Translations under genes and position numbers: made by a program
The notes under the pieces: generated by a model
The model's input: only the letters and a program-made list of their open reading frames with translations
The model's database searches: none
What the model was told of the DNA's origin: nothing
Assembly: GCF_001649575.2 (NCBI RefSeq)
Contig: NC_051443.1
Span: 23,017,563-23,081,562, forward strand
Reading direction: 5' to 3'
Length of the DNA: 64,000 nucleotides
From: Kryptolebias marmoratus
Lineage: Eukaryota; Chordata; Actinopteri; Cyprinodontiformes; Rivulidae
In this document: one piece after another, positions 54,994-64,000 of the stretch
Numbering within the stretch: the first letter of the stretch is position 1
Layout of the letters: each line of letters begins with the position of its first letter

Positions 54994-55204
54994 TCACACT
55001 GCGTATCTGCTGTCATATTCGACGTGTGCGTTTTTGACGGGCGTTTGTCCACGGCTGTCGCCGGAGGGGCTGTGTGTGCGTCCCACGTTAGAAGAGTTCA
55101 CCTCGCTCACTTGCACCTGACAGGAAGTCGCCTGCGGGTTCCGAGTGGCGATCCGACCGGTGCGCCGACTCACCGGGCGGCTGTCGGGAGGAGGCGCGTC
55201 CTCT
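54994..55204 (-). CDS. CTX-family Ig membrane protein, terminal exon (cytoplasmic tail)
   Basis: The minus-strand acceptor is TTCGTGTCTGAGCAG. The exon completes the Arg codon of NEIR and encodes 69 residues plus TGA: it begins EDAPPPDSRPVSRRTGRIAT and ends HVEYDSRYAV. The joined motif NEIREDAPPP parallels the juxtamembrane (N/H)(E/D)IREDxxPP motif of CXADR, IGSF11 and ESAM-type proteins. The tail is Ser/Arg-rich and ends in a hydrophobic residue (RYAV), perhaps a PDZ ligand. The tail is shorter than the roughly 100 residues of CXADR. I do not recognise the exact family member. Confidence 0.85.
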
Positions 55205-55458
55205 CTGCTCAGACACGAAACAAAAGAGTCTGAATTTTTTACAATCAATAAAATGAACGAGAAACATTAGATCCTGGTGTAGTTTGTGTGAAACAAATGA
55301 CAAAAGCAGAATTTAACTAGATTAAACATTATTGTCAGAAAAGCAAAAAACAAAAAAACCAAAGGATTTCGCAAATGGCTGCTTTTACAGTCTTCAAACA
55401 AGCTAGAAGATAGCAGAAGTCTTCATCCAGACTAGGCTAATGGAGAAATATGCATTAT

Positions 55459-55496
55459 TTTACACTGGTATGTCAAAAATGACATACCAGTGTAAA
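55459..55496. repeat. Perfect 17-bp inverted repeat with 4-base loop
   Basis: TTTACACTGGTATGTCA, then AAAA, then its exact reverse complement. Confidence 0.97.
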
Positions 55497-55563
55497 TTAA
55501 GTCTACATTAGCTAATAATAAACCTTATTGCGTGGCACAGTTTTAGTTTGACTCTATTGCTCC

Positions 55564-55863
55564 TTTTACACGGGCTCTAATTCAGAAGTCCGGCTCTACT
55601 CCACTCTACTTGGCTCAGCACCGGCCAGTTTGGTCAGTAGCAGAGGAACCCCTCCTCGTGTTGCGGGGGGGCGGGGCCTAAACTTGGCGCAACGAGTGAA
55701 TGGGAGCTAAGCTTGCGCCACCCACGAAACAGGGCCGGCCCGGTTGGCCCTACTCCTAAGAAGGGACCAAAGAAGCAGGGCCCACTTCGAAAAACTGCAG
55801 AAGTAAACGCACGCAAAGCGAGCCGAGTAGAGTGGAGCCGGGACTTTTAGAGCCCGTGTAAAA
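55564..55863. mobile_element. GC-rich MITE-like element with about 45-bp terminal inverted repeats
   Basis: The left arm begins TTTTACACGGGCTCTAA and continues GGCTCTACTCCACTCTACTT. The right arm is its imperfect inverse, ending AGAGCCCGTGTAAAA. The core is G+C rich (GGGGGGGCGGGGCC). It is non-coding, and no convincing target duplication could be fixed, so the superfamily is uncertain. Confidence 0.75.
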
Positions 55864-57360
55864 CGGGGCATATGCTCAGCACACAAATTACTAATGTGAT
55901 CGTTGTTTCGTTAAACCAACTGTCATGTAAAAGTAGATTCTTCTCAGCTAATGCAGTGTTCTTTCACACTGATATGACATTTCTGAAAAAGACTTGTTTT
56001 ATAGGCCTGAAAAATAATTAATAACACTAGGCTCTCATTAGCCTGGCATGGACGAAGACTTCAGCCCAGTTCTCCATATTTCCTGCTCTATGACTGATGT
56101 CACGGCAGATAAGGTCCCAACTATTGACAACTATTTGACAGAATATCACTTCAGAGGATTATTTATGGTGTTTTAGAGCTGCTTTGACAGTAATGTTCAA
56201 AGGATTCTGCAAATGGCTCAGTTCCTGCTAGTTATTAGGGTTCTGAAGAAACATTTTCAGCTGTTTTTATTATCTTCAAACAAGCGAGAAGATAAACAAA
56301 ACCACAAAGTTGCCACATTTAAGAAGCCAAAGCTCATTCTTGAGAGATTATAAAATGTTTAAGCCTATTTTTCCTTCTCACTCAGAAAGCTGCAGGTATT
56401 TCTTGAAGCTAACAGACAGCCTTGTTGGTTTAGGATTCTTGTGTTTGCTTGTATTCGTGTTTCCCCACTGTGTTTACCGATGCAAAATGCTTCTGCCCTG
56501 TAGGTAACAGAGGAGATCTTTGTGCTTCTGAAGGCTTCTCCCAAGGGGGGCTACTCTCACTGAGACCATGCTTCATCTTTTTCTTCTACCAAAGCGTAAT
56601 GTTCACTCTGGCGCTTCTTTCAACTCCCAAACAAGATGTTGACGTCTCCATAATCAACATTGCTGACAACTTTCAAGCTCAGAAGCTGCTTTAAATTATC
56701 TTTTTTTTGTTTTTTTCCTAAGGTTGCGATACCAGCTGGGATCTGTTCTTGCAGCCTTCTGTCAAAGAGGAAGCACACAATTAAATTATTTTGGCTTGTT
56801 TTCCTTCTAAATTGGCAATTTTTTTGCATTTAAACTGAATAAATTTTTTCCTATTAAGCTAAGCAGGAAATCCTGCCTCAGGTAGTTTTCCAGCCGTGGC
56901 GTTTGGGTACGTTTCTTTTTAGCGTGGAATAATTCCAAGCTGGCGTAAAATGAGACGAACCAAATTAAACGGCAAGTAGTTATCTCATTTCCTGGGTGTT
57001 TCCACAGTTGGTTTGGTCTGCTGGTGAAGGTATTTGTCACAATTCTTTATGTAAAGTCTGTTGTCGTGAAAACGCTGCATGCAATATTAGCAGCTTCATG
57101 CCAATTTGCACCCAAAGTAACCTACGATTAGCATTCCAATGTAACAAAAAGCAGATTTAAATTAATTTGTTTATCATTCTTGGAACACCTACACAGATTG
57201 TTGGCTTCTTCTTTTAAAACTTTTGGCATTATTTATCAGAGATTGTTCAGACCTGTAGTCTAAAATGTTTTTTTAGATATCCAGTTGTGATAAACACCTT
57301 CAATGTGTGTCTGGAACTCTGTTATCAAATATTGCTGCATTAATCCTGCTTTTCTTTGTT

Positions 57361-57750
57361 TTTTCTCCCCAAAGAGACTCCACCTGGACCAATCATTCTG
57401 TGTTTGTCCGTGTATCTTTAGCGGCAGATGGCTGTCCATCCTCAGCCTGGTTCTGCAGGAGGTTTCTTCCTGTTAAATGGAAGTTGTTTCTTTCCACTGT
57501 CGCCAAAGTGCTGCTGAGGATGAGAAATTGTGACAAAGTGAAGGTTTGATGCAATCTGCTGGCTTCATGTGATAGATAACTTTTACTAATTGGCATTTCA
57601 TAATGTTCTGAATGTATTTAATAGGAATTAATTGACTGCAATTGGATTAGAAACTGGATCTGAATTAGATTTATGATTTGGACAACAAAGCCCACAGATG
57701 ACTTTTGTTGTAAATTGGTGTTATATAAATTGAACTGAATTGAATTTGAT
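57361..57750. repeat. Teleost dispersed repeat, probably a LINE 3' end
   Basis: CAGGAGGTTTCTTCCTGTTA, CCACTGTCGCCAAAGTGCT and the terminal ATATAAATTGAACTGAATTG match a very common percomorph repeat ending in TTGAA units. Assignment to an L2-like LINE tail is from memory and tentative. Confidence 0.65.
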
Positions 57751-59109
57751 TCAACAACACTTTCTGGTTACCTTGAACTATATCCTACCTGACAAATAAA
57801 ATAGTCGGCATGCCTTTTTCTCTACAACCGTTTCCCTGTTATGAATTTTTAATTTGAGGCGAGCTGAACTCCTGTACGTCTCAGATGTGGACATGTCCGC
57901 GTCAACATTGTGGCTTGAAGTGTCTCTCTGTTTCCCCAAACACAACCCTGTCCGCCTACACTGACACGGCTCACATTTCACTGTCTTCTTTGAAAGCGTG
58001 TGGGCTGGTTTTTTTATTTAATTTTTTTTTTCTTTTTCCACTGTGTGTCTGAACCTGAACTCCAGCAATTTTTAGGAGACAATATTTATTTGCAAAGGAG
58101 GGAGCCCTTCCAGGGTTGTCACAGTGAGGGGTCAGCTATAGATCACCGCCCCCAAGCAGCCAGGCGGTGATTGTCGCACTCCTGCCTATTTTTATCTAAC
58201 TGCTTACACTGCTTCAGGGCAGAGGGGAATCTTTGGCAAAGAGAAATGTGCAAATTGGGTCTTCTTGCACGTTCTCCAATTGAAAGCAGCAAACAGACTA
58301 TCTTGTAATTAGTCGGGAATAATAATAGACTTTTTACTATTATCTTTGTGTAGCTGCTCAATTTAAGGCTACCTTTCACTGTTGTTATGGAAACACAAGG
58401 TTTACTGACTGCTGGGTGCAGCAGAATTGCCATGTAGAATACATGTCTGATCATATTTGGGTGTCAAGTCAAACTGGCCCTCCAGCTCTAACAAAAGCTG
58501 GCAGCTTCATGACTTTAAAATGAAAGTAGCCTGTAAATAAGCTTTCTCTCATTATCCTGAAGCAGCAATATTCTGTCAGTCAGAATGATCTCAATCCTCC
58601 TCAATTTCTGCTCGACTTTTCCTTATATTGATAAAAATCAGCAGGCTAAGTCTGTGTCTTCCTCATAAACGTCTGAAGGAACAAGATTTTGTGTGTGTGT
58701 GTTTATTTCACTGGATGTTCATCTACAACTGATTCACTCAAAATCAATTTAAAAGAATTAAGATGCACTGCTTACGCCTTTAATAGTTTCGGCCTTGGCA
58801 GATATCTAAAACAAATTTAGAGAATTAATTTTTTTCATGTTACATATTATGTACTTTCATGACAGAGAGCCGTGGCCATTCACGCTAAAATAATCATCAA
58901 ACTTTTTCAGTGCCCAACCTTGAACGACGCTGCCAGAGACGTAACAAAAACATGGAGAAAATTAAGCTTCAGAGTTCAGGGAAGGTTAAAAAAATAAATA
59001 AAAAGTTGCCTTTCAAGAATCAACAAATTCCACTTAAAGCAACTTAACTGAACTATGGTTTCAAGCTTAAGGGCAACAGAAACTTCTTTACAAAGCAGAA
59101 AACAAAACC

Positions 59110-59930
59110 TGGGGTCTCCTTCGGTAGGACTTGCCTAACCAGACATCCATACCACCTCAGTTGACTCCTTTCGATGAGGAGGAGCAGCTCCACTCTGGAT
59201 GATGGAGCTCCTTTTAGCCACTCGTATCCAGGATCTTGTTCTTTTTATTCATGGCTCATATCTCATAACCACAGGTGAGGTTGAGAATCAATGAGACGTA
59301 TAACTAGAGACGAGGGGAAGCTGGAAGTTCAAGCTAGAAAGGATGAGCACCACATAGTGGCTGGCCGCGGTGCAGTTTTTAAATACTGCCCATCTATGTA
59401 AACTGTATGTTCAGCTGTGGATTATTTTTGTATTTAGTTTCAGTTATTTGAGGCTTTATAAAGAGTCATGTTACACTGTGACTGACAACCCGACAGCCTG
59501 TTTTTAAGCTGGAAGTGTGCGAAGATGGGGCTTCCTCCCACCTTCCAAATAATTGACATTTTGGCTTCAATTCAAAGAACAATGGGCAAAAGTAAAGACG
59601 CTTTATTCAGCTTTAAAAATGTGGATGGTTGGAATGCAGATAAACGTGCAGACAGTAAGTCGAGAGCTTAACTGGCTTCCTGCTTGGCTTCCTTTTGTTT
59701 TTTTTTTTGTTTTTTTACTGACAGAATGGAGCAACACCCTCATAACTGCAGACAAAACCCCAATCCTGTTGGTCCAAATCCTGTCATCACTCGTGAACAA
59801 GGCTGCCAGACGCTGGAACTCCTCTGCTTGAGCCAAAGACTCGCCCCTGGACCCGAGAGGGACCACTCCACCTTTCTCCAGTTGACGTCTAGCATATGGT
59901 TCCAGTCGCTGCCAAACTCCCAGCAGTGGA
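59110..59930 (-). mobile_element. Degraded LINE fragment, minus strand, interrupted
   Basis: Plus-strand CCACCTCAGTTGACTCCTTT and ATCCAGGATCTTGTTCTTTT (59150-59250), and ATCACTCGTGAACAAGGCTG with CTGGAACTCCTCTGCTTGAG (59785-59830), are reverse complements of the C-terminal region of the LINE family seen at 27285. The minus-strand protein includes ALFTSDDRIWTNRIGVLSAV. Unrelated sequence of about 380 bp separates the two parts. Confidence 0.75.
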
Positions 59931-60922
59931 GGAAGCACAGGTGAAAGATGAGGAGAAACAGTAAAAATGTGCTGCATACCTCCCTGTTAGCTCTCCAGCT
60001 CGCGGGAATATCGTCAGACTGCTCTCCGGGGGATGTTAGAGTTGCTTTCACATCCAAAATTTAATAAAACAGTATGATTTAAGCCNNNNNNNNNNNNNNN
60101 NNNNNNNNNNNNNNNNNNNNNNNNNNNNNNNNNNNNNNNNNNNNNNNNNNNNNNNNNNNNNNNNNNNNNNNNNNNNNAGCTCCCAAGTGTTTGTTGACAC
60201 TTTGTAGTCGGCCAATTTCCCAGACAGCCAGAGGAAAAAAAAAAAAATCCTCACGTTTTTATGTTTTAATTACAATTCTCTCTCAGAAAACTGTCAGCAA
60301 GCTGTGTCAAATCGAACTGAAAACAGAATATATGTAATTATTTACAAATCACTAACTCTTTATATTTCATGCCTGTTGTACGCATCTTTTTCAGGAGACC
60401 ATATATTTAGATTGAAACGAGTTGCGAATCAATGCAGTCTGTTAGATTTATTTATTTATTAGTTATGGAATTTAAACTTGATTAAAAACAGGATGGCAAA
60501 CAGAACTGATGTCCTCAGGGTCAAACTGCTGGTGTTTAAGGGCAGCCAGCACTCCAACTGCACAAAAACCTTTCTGGGAGGACTTTATTCAGCCGGGTTT
60601 TAAGATTGTGGGCGCTTAATTACCAGAACCCCGACAGAGGCATCTAGACTTGTTTTCTTGAGTTTTACATAATACTTCTTTTCCTTCAGCCTGTATTTTT
60701 ATTTATTTATTTTTATGCTCTAATTACCAGGCTTTTTTTCCCCCCCTGAAACATTCTGAAGTGATTTGTTTCTTAGCTTTTAATTACAGTTTTCAAAGAT
60801 TTGTTGTTGATTCTGTTTTTTTCTTTTAATTATTATTTTTTGGTGAAACTAGGTGAAAGCTGAAGAGTCTCGCCTCCTGACCTTCATATTTAGCTGTGTG
60901 GGAGGGTGCTGCAGATCTTCAC

Positions 60923-61064
60923 CTGATCTCGTTGGAGAACTCCTTCTCATAGCGACGTCTGCTTCTCAGCTTCCAGTAAAGAAGAACGACGAAGACCAGG
61001 ACGATGAAGACGAGGAGCAGGGAGCCCACAACGTTGCCCACAACCACTCCAGCTCTGTTTGGAG
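60923..61064 (-). CDS. CTX-family Ig membrane protein, transmembrane exon
   Basis: The minus-strand acceptor is AATATTTCTCAG and the donor GTGAAG (60922 downward). It completes one codon, then encodes PNRAGVVVGNVVGSLLLVFI, VLVFVVLLYW, and KLRSRRRYEKEFSNEI, ending two bases into Arg. A single membrane helix with GxxxG spacing is followed by a basic stop-transfer and the RYEKE...EIR motif, as in CXADR-like adhesion proteins. The phase (AG|A) joins perfectly to the exon at 55204. The upstream Ig-domain exons are not visible and should lie beyond base 64000. Confidence 0.87.
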
Positions 61065-62523
61065 CTGAGAAATATTTAAAAAAAACTGTGAAAATTCACT
61101 CTTTAAGACACACTTCATGATAATAAATGTCTTTATTATTAGCTAACCTTTGTTAGGTTTAGCATTTAGTTAGCTTTGTTTTTTTCAGTATATTTAGTTT
61201 TGATACTTTTTACTTTTAGCCAGTATTCTGCTGCTTTTATCTTTAACAGCTCGGCTTCAGCTTCTTCGGTAAATGTCAGCATTCACACCGCGAATTTGCA
61301 GAAAATGCATTTTCTTTATTAAATGCTGTCTGACTTAGTTTAAAGAGCTAAAAATAGTGTTCTACGGTTTGCTAACAGAGATCTTTAGGAGTCCATGATG
61401 TTTGCTCAGGTAAATTATACTGAAGCATTTATTCATCTCGAGTGAAGTTTTTCAAAGTAAACTCGTTTAAAGCAAACTGGGACTTTTTCAGCAGGCAGAA
61501 GGCTTCTATAGGGGCTTTGCATCATTTAAAAGTTCTTTAAGATGTACGCAGAGCCCAACCAGGCATAAAAAGTGAGCTTTAACCCCTGGAGGGGGGCTTG
61601 ATAAACAACGTTGTGACTAATGATTTATTAACTATGAGCTGCCACTCAAACAGAACACAAATAAACTATAAATACTTTAAACATAGATGGTAAAAAGATT
61701 GTCTCAGAGGATAATTTAGAGTGTAAACAACTTGTAACAACATTAAAATAACTTTAATTTATAATAATTTTTGATAATAAATAAAGAATTATTTCTCCAT
61801 TTTTACTACTAAAATATTAAAGTTGATTCTTACAAATTTTCCAAGTTTAAAGTAAAATAAAATCTTTTTGACTGTCAATCTTGGGTGCAATTCAACCTAT
61901 GAATTCCTTAAAGCCGACCCAGTATAGGGGAAAAGTGCAAATTTCTGAATGAATTTTATTGGTTAAATCAAAGTAAAACTTTTTTTTCCACTAACCAACC
62001 ACCACCCAGTGACAAAGTTTTACAGGTTTGAGACATATTTTGAATTTTACTGAGGATATCGAACAGGTTTTTGGTTTTTTTAATGTTTTGCAGAGAGAGA
62101 AACAAACTGATAGTGATACCAACATGGAAACATAATTTGCACCCTTGTGGGCAATGTTACACACGACAACAGGATTACAAACCAAACAAAAAAAAAAACT
62201 CTGTTTCAGGATTTCACAGAGAGGAGAACAATGCAGTCTGATGTTTTTCTGCATCCCAGTCTGTGCTGAGCTGAAGTGCCTTCGCTGCTAAATCACAGCA
62301 AGACTTCTAGAAAAATCCATAGGAGCCTTTTGTTTCCTTTGTTTCACGTGTGTTGTGTATGATGAGAAGAAGTGACCCTCACGATATTACAATAATAACT
62401 TGTCTGTGTTCAAAGCTACTGCTAGACCAGTGAGTGCTTTGTTTCTCATCAGTCCGAGCACATGGAAATCATGCAACATCCTGAGATGGAACATAAAATC
62501 ACCAAAAAGAACGAGGTGTACAG

Positions 62524-62560
62524 TTATATATATATGTGTATATGTGTGTGTGTATATATA
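62524..62560. repeat. Mixed TA/TG microsatellite
   Basis: TATATATATATGTGTATATG followed by TGTGTGTGTATATATATT. Confidence 0.9.
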
Positions 62561-62719
62561 TTCTAGACATAATAATAGTCAGATCACACGGTTTCATTTC
62601 TATGTACCTTAATATTAACAATTACCAAAATTAACATTAGAGAAAAAAAAGTCTGAATGTGATTATCACCTGCAGAACAAGGTTTTAAACAAAGATCCTT
62701 CGTTATGTTTTGGTGCTCA

Positions 62720-63372
62720 AAGTCTGTGTTGTGAATCACTGCCAGCTACTACCACACCTTATCGTAGCTCAGTATCTGTAAGTGACTAGGCTTTAGCCAT
62801 TTTTGCGTTTTTAATGTCGATTAGCCGTCTTGGCCGTTTTGAGTCAAGTTGACTCCAAAAGCTAATCAGCTGTAGATGTTTATCAAATGATTGGTTTCTG
62901 AGAATGCAAACCTCCGCCAAGGCCAAAGCCTTGTTAAAAGAAATAGTCTGATTCAGACTGTTATCCAGATCACCGTTGAATTTTAATCAATTGTTTCTTG
63001 TGACAACCGAAGCATTTCCTGAAAATGTAATCAAAATCTGTTCATTATTTATTTATTTATTTCGTTTTAAATATTCTTGGTAACAGATATGACTTCTATG
63101 GCGGGGTTATAAAGATCTTGTGGTCTGTTTGTGCTCAGAGTATGTGTCGGGGACGAGTATCAGCTACTACCACATCAAGTTTGACTTCTATAACTGTAAC
63201 ACTACTACTCTTTTGTGTTTGTTAAAGTTTATCCTGAATCAGGCTGACTTCAAAAGTTAACCAATTATAGATGCACAGTCATTGATTACTTTCTGAAAGT
63301 TTCATTAAAATCCATCCAAAGGTTGATAAGATATTTTGCTAACAGACGGACCAACAAACACCGACACACTCA
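62720..63372 (-). repeat. Dispersed repeat family A, two minus copies
   Basis: GCCAGCTACTACCACACCTT and GACTCCAAAAGCTAATCAGC (first copy). TCAGAGTATGTGTCGGGGAC, GTATCAGCTACTACCACATC and TTTCATTAAAATCCATCC, ending AACAGACGGACCAACAAACA (second copy). They are the reverse complement of the units at 43166 and 49405. Confidence 0.72.
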
Positions 63373-64000
63373 GGCAATTACATAAATTATATACATCCAG
63401 ATGATTTAATTATGAAGCTAAATTCCATTCTGTGTTTGTTATAGTTCTGGCTTTTTAGGTGTTTTGTAATTAAGTTTTAGTTTTCCTGTTTAATTGCCTG
63501 ATTTTTCACAGCCAGTGCGCTCACTTTTATTTTCACATAATCTTGAGTATTGAATATAATCCAGATTTATTTAGTTTCCCAGCTCTCTGCTATTGTTTTT
63601 TGCCACTGATCTGTGGCAAAAAACTCCCAGCTGTCCTGCATTCAGTAATCAGTGCTCCTTGCTTTCCTCAGCTCAGTGTCTGACCCTCTGCTCACCTTGG
63701 GTAAGTCCTGCTGCCCACTTATGGTTGTATAGTCCGTCTAGTCTTATTTTAGTCCTGTAACTTTTTTTTTTTTTGCTTGTTCAGTTGTCAGGAATTGGGT
63801 CCTTTCAACCACCCCTTTATGATCATGTGATGTTCTGAATACCTGAACATGTATGACGTCAAATTTACCATCATAGAAGAAAAGTTAGGAATGAAATAAA
63901 AGACCTAGCATTCCTTGAATAAATGCACATTATCCACTGTCTTTCATGGCAGAACTGTAGAAAAATGAACTTGTGTTGAGAAATGCAATTAGAAGCATTT

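Larger units (their letters stand above)
55361..56310. repeat. Complex inverted/direct repeat with nested GC-rich hairpin element
   Basis: AAAGGATTTCGCAAATGGCT and CTTCAAACAAGCTAGAAGAT near 55361-55412 recur as AAAGGATTCTGCAAATGGCT and CTTCAAACAAGCGAGAAGAT at 56198-56293. AGAAGTCTTCATCCAGACTA at 55416 is inverted at about 56045-56070. Inside lie a perfect palindrome (55459-55496) and a 300-bp GC-rich inverted-repeat element (55564-55863). Confidence 0.7.
55205..60922. other. Intron of the minus-strand CTX-family gene, 5.7 kb
   Basis: It holds a nested palindromic element (55361-56310), a fish dispersed repeat (57361-57750), a LINE remnant (59110-59930) and an N gap (60086-60177). No exon was recognised. 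Confidence 0.75.
61065..64000. other. Upstream intron of the minus-strand CTX-family gene
   Basis: No Ig-domain exon (no WxC or YxC context with splice sites) was recognised on the minus strand. It contains a TA/TG microsatellite (62524-62560) and two minus-oriented copies of dispersed family A (62720-62945 and about 63110-63372). Confidence 0.6.

Overview
This is vertebrate nuclear DNA, almost certainly from a teleost fish. The genes are split by GT-AG introns, the non-coding DNA is AT-rich, and it carries fish-type repeats: degraded LINE reverse transcriptases, a tRNA-derived SINE, and hAT MITEs with 8-bp target duplications. No species can be named from the sequence. There are four runs of N (29031-29705, 48770-48779, 52401-52444, 60086-60177) and one single N (46541).

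The window is dominated by one plus-strand gene, VAV2, a Rho/Rac guanine nucleotide exchange factor and phosphotyrosine adaptor. I can place 27 coding exons, from 8214 to the stop codon at 52911-52913. They join in one open frame of 752 codons plus stop. In order they encode the acidic regulatory segment with three tyrosines, the DH catalytic domain, PH, C1 zinc finger, N-terminal SH3, SH2 and C-terminal SH3. The N-terminal calponin-homology domain (about 126 residues in human VAV2) is not visible and should lie upstream of base 1. Four microexons of 15, 15, 14 and 19 nt were found by splice-site phase and homology. Bases 1-8213 and the long introns (9.1 kb, 7.7 kb, 4.7 kb) hold only repeats and unremarkable sequence.

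On the minus strand, facing VAV2 tail to tail, are the last two coding exons of a second gene (61064 down to 54994). They encode the transmembrane helix and short cytoplasmic tail of a CTX-family (CXADR/IGSF11/ESAM-like) immunoglobulin adhesion protein. Its Ig-domain exons must lie beyond base 64000. Its poly(A) signal (54932-54937) and that of VAV2 (54858-54863) are about 70 bp apart, so the two transcription units end almost back to back.

I see no bacterial-type operon, CRISPR array, rRNA gene or intact tRNA gene, and no convincing undescribed biological system. The most interesting signals are the microexon set with its frame logic, tandem (NAGNAG) acceptors, a TG repeat abutting a 3' splice site, the convergent 3' ends, GC-rich intronic islands that may be internal promoters, and a nested palindromic element at 55361-56310.
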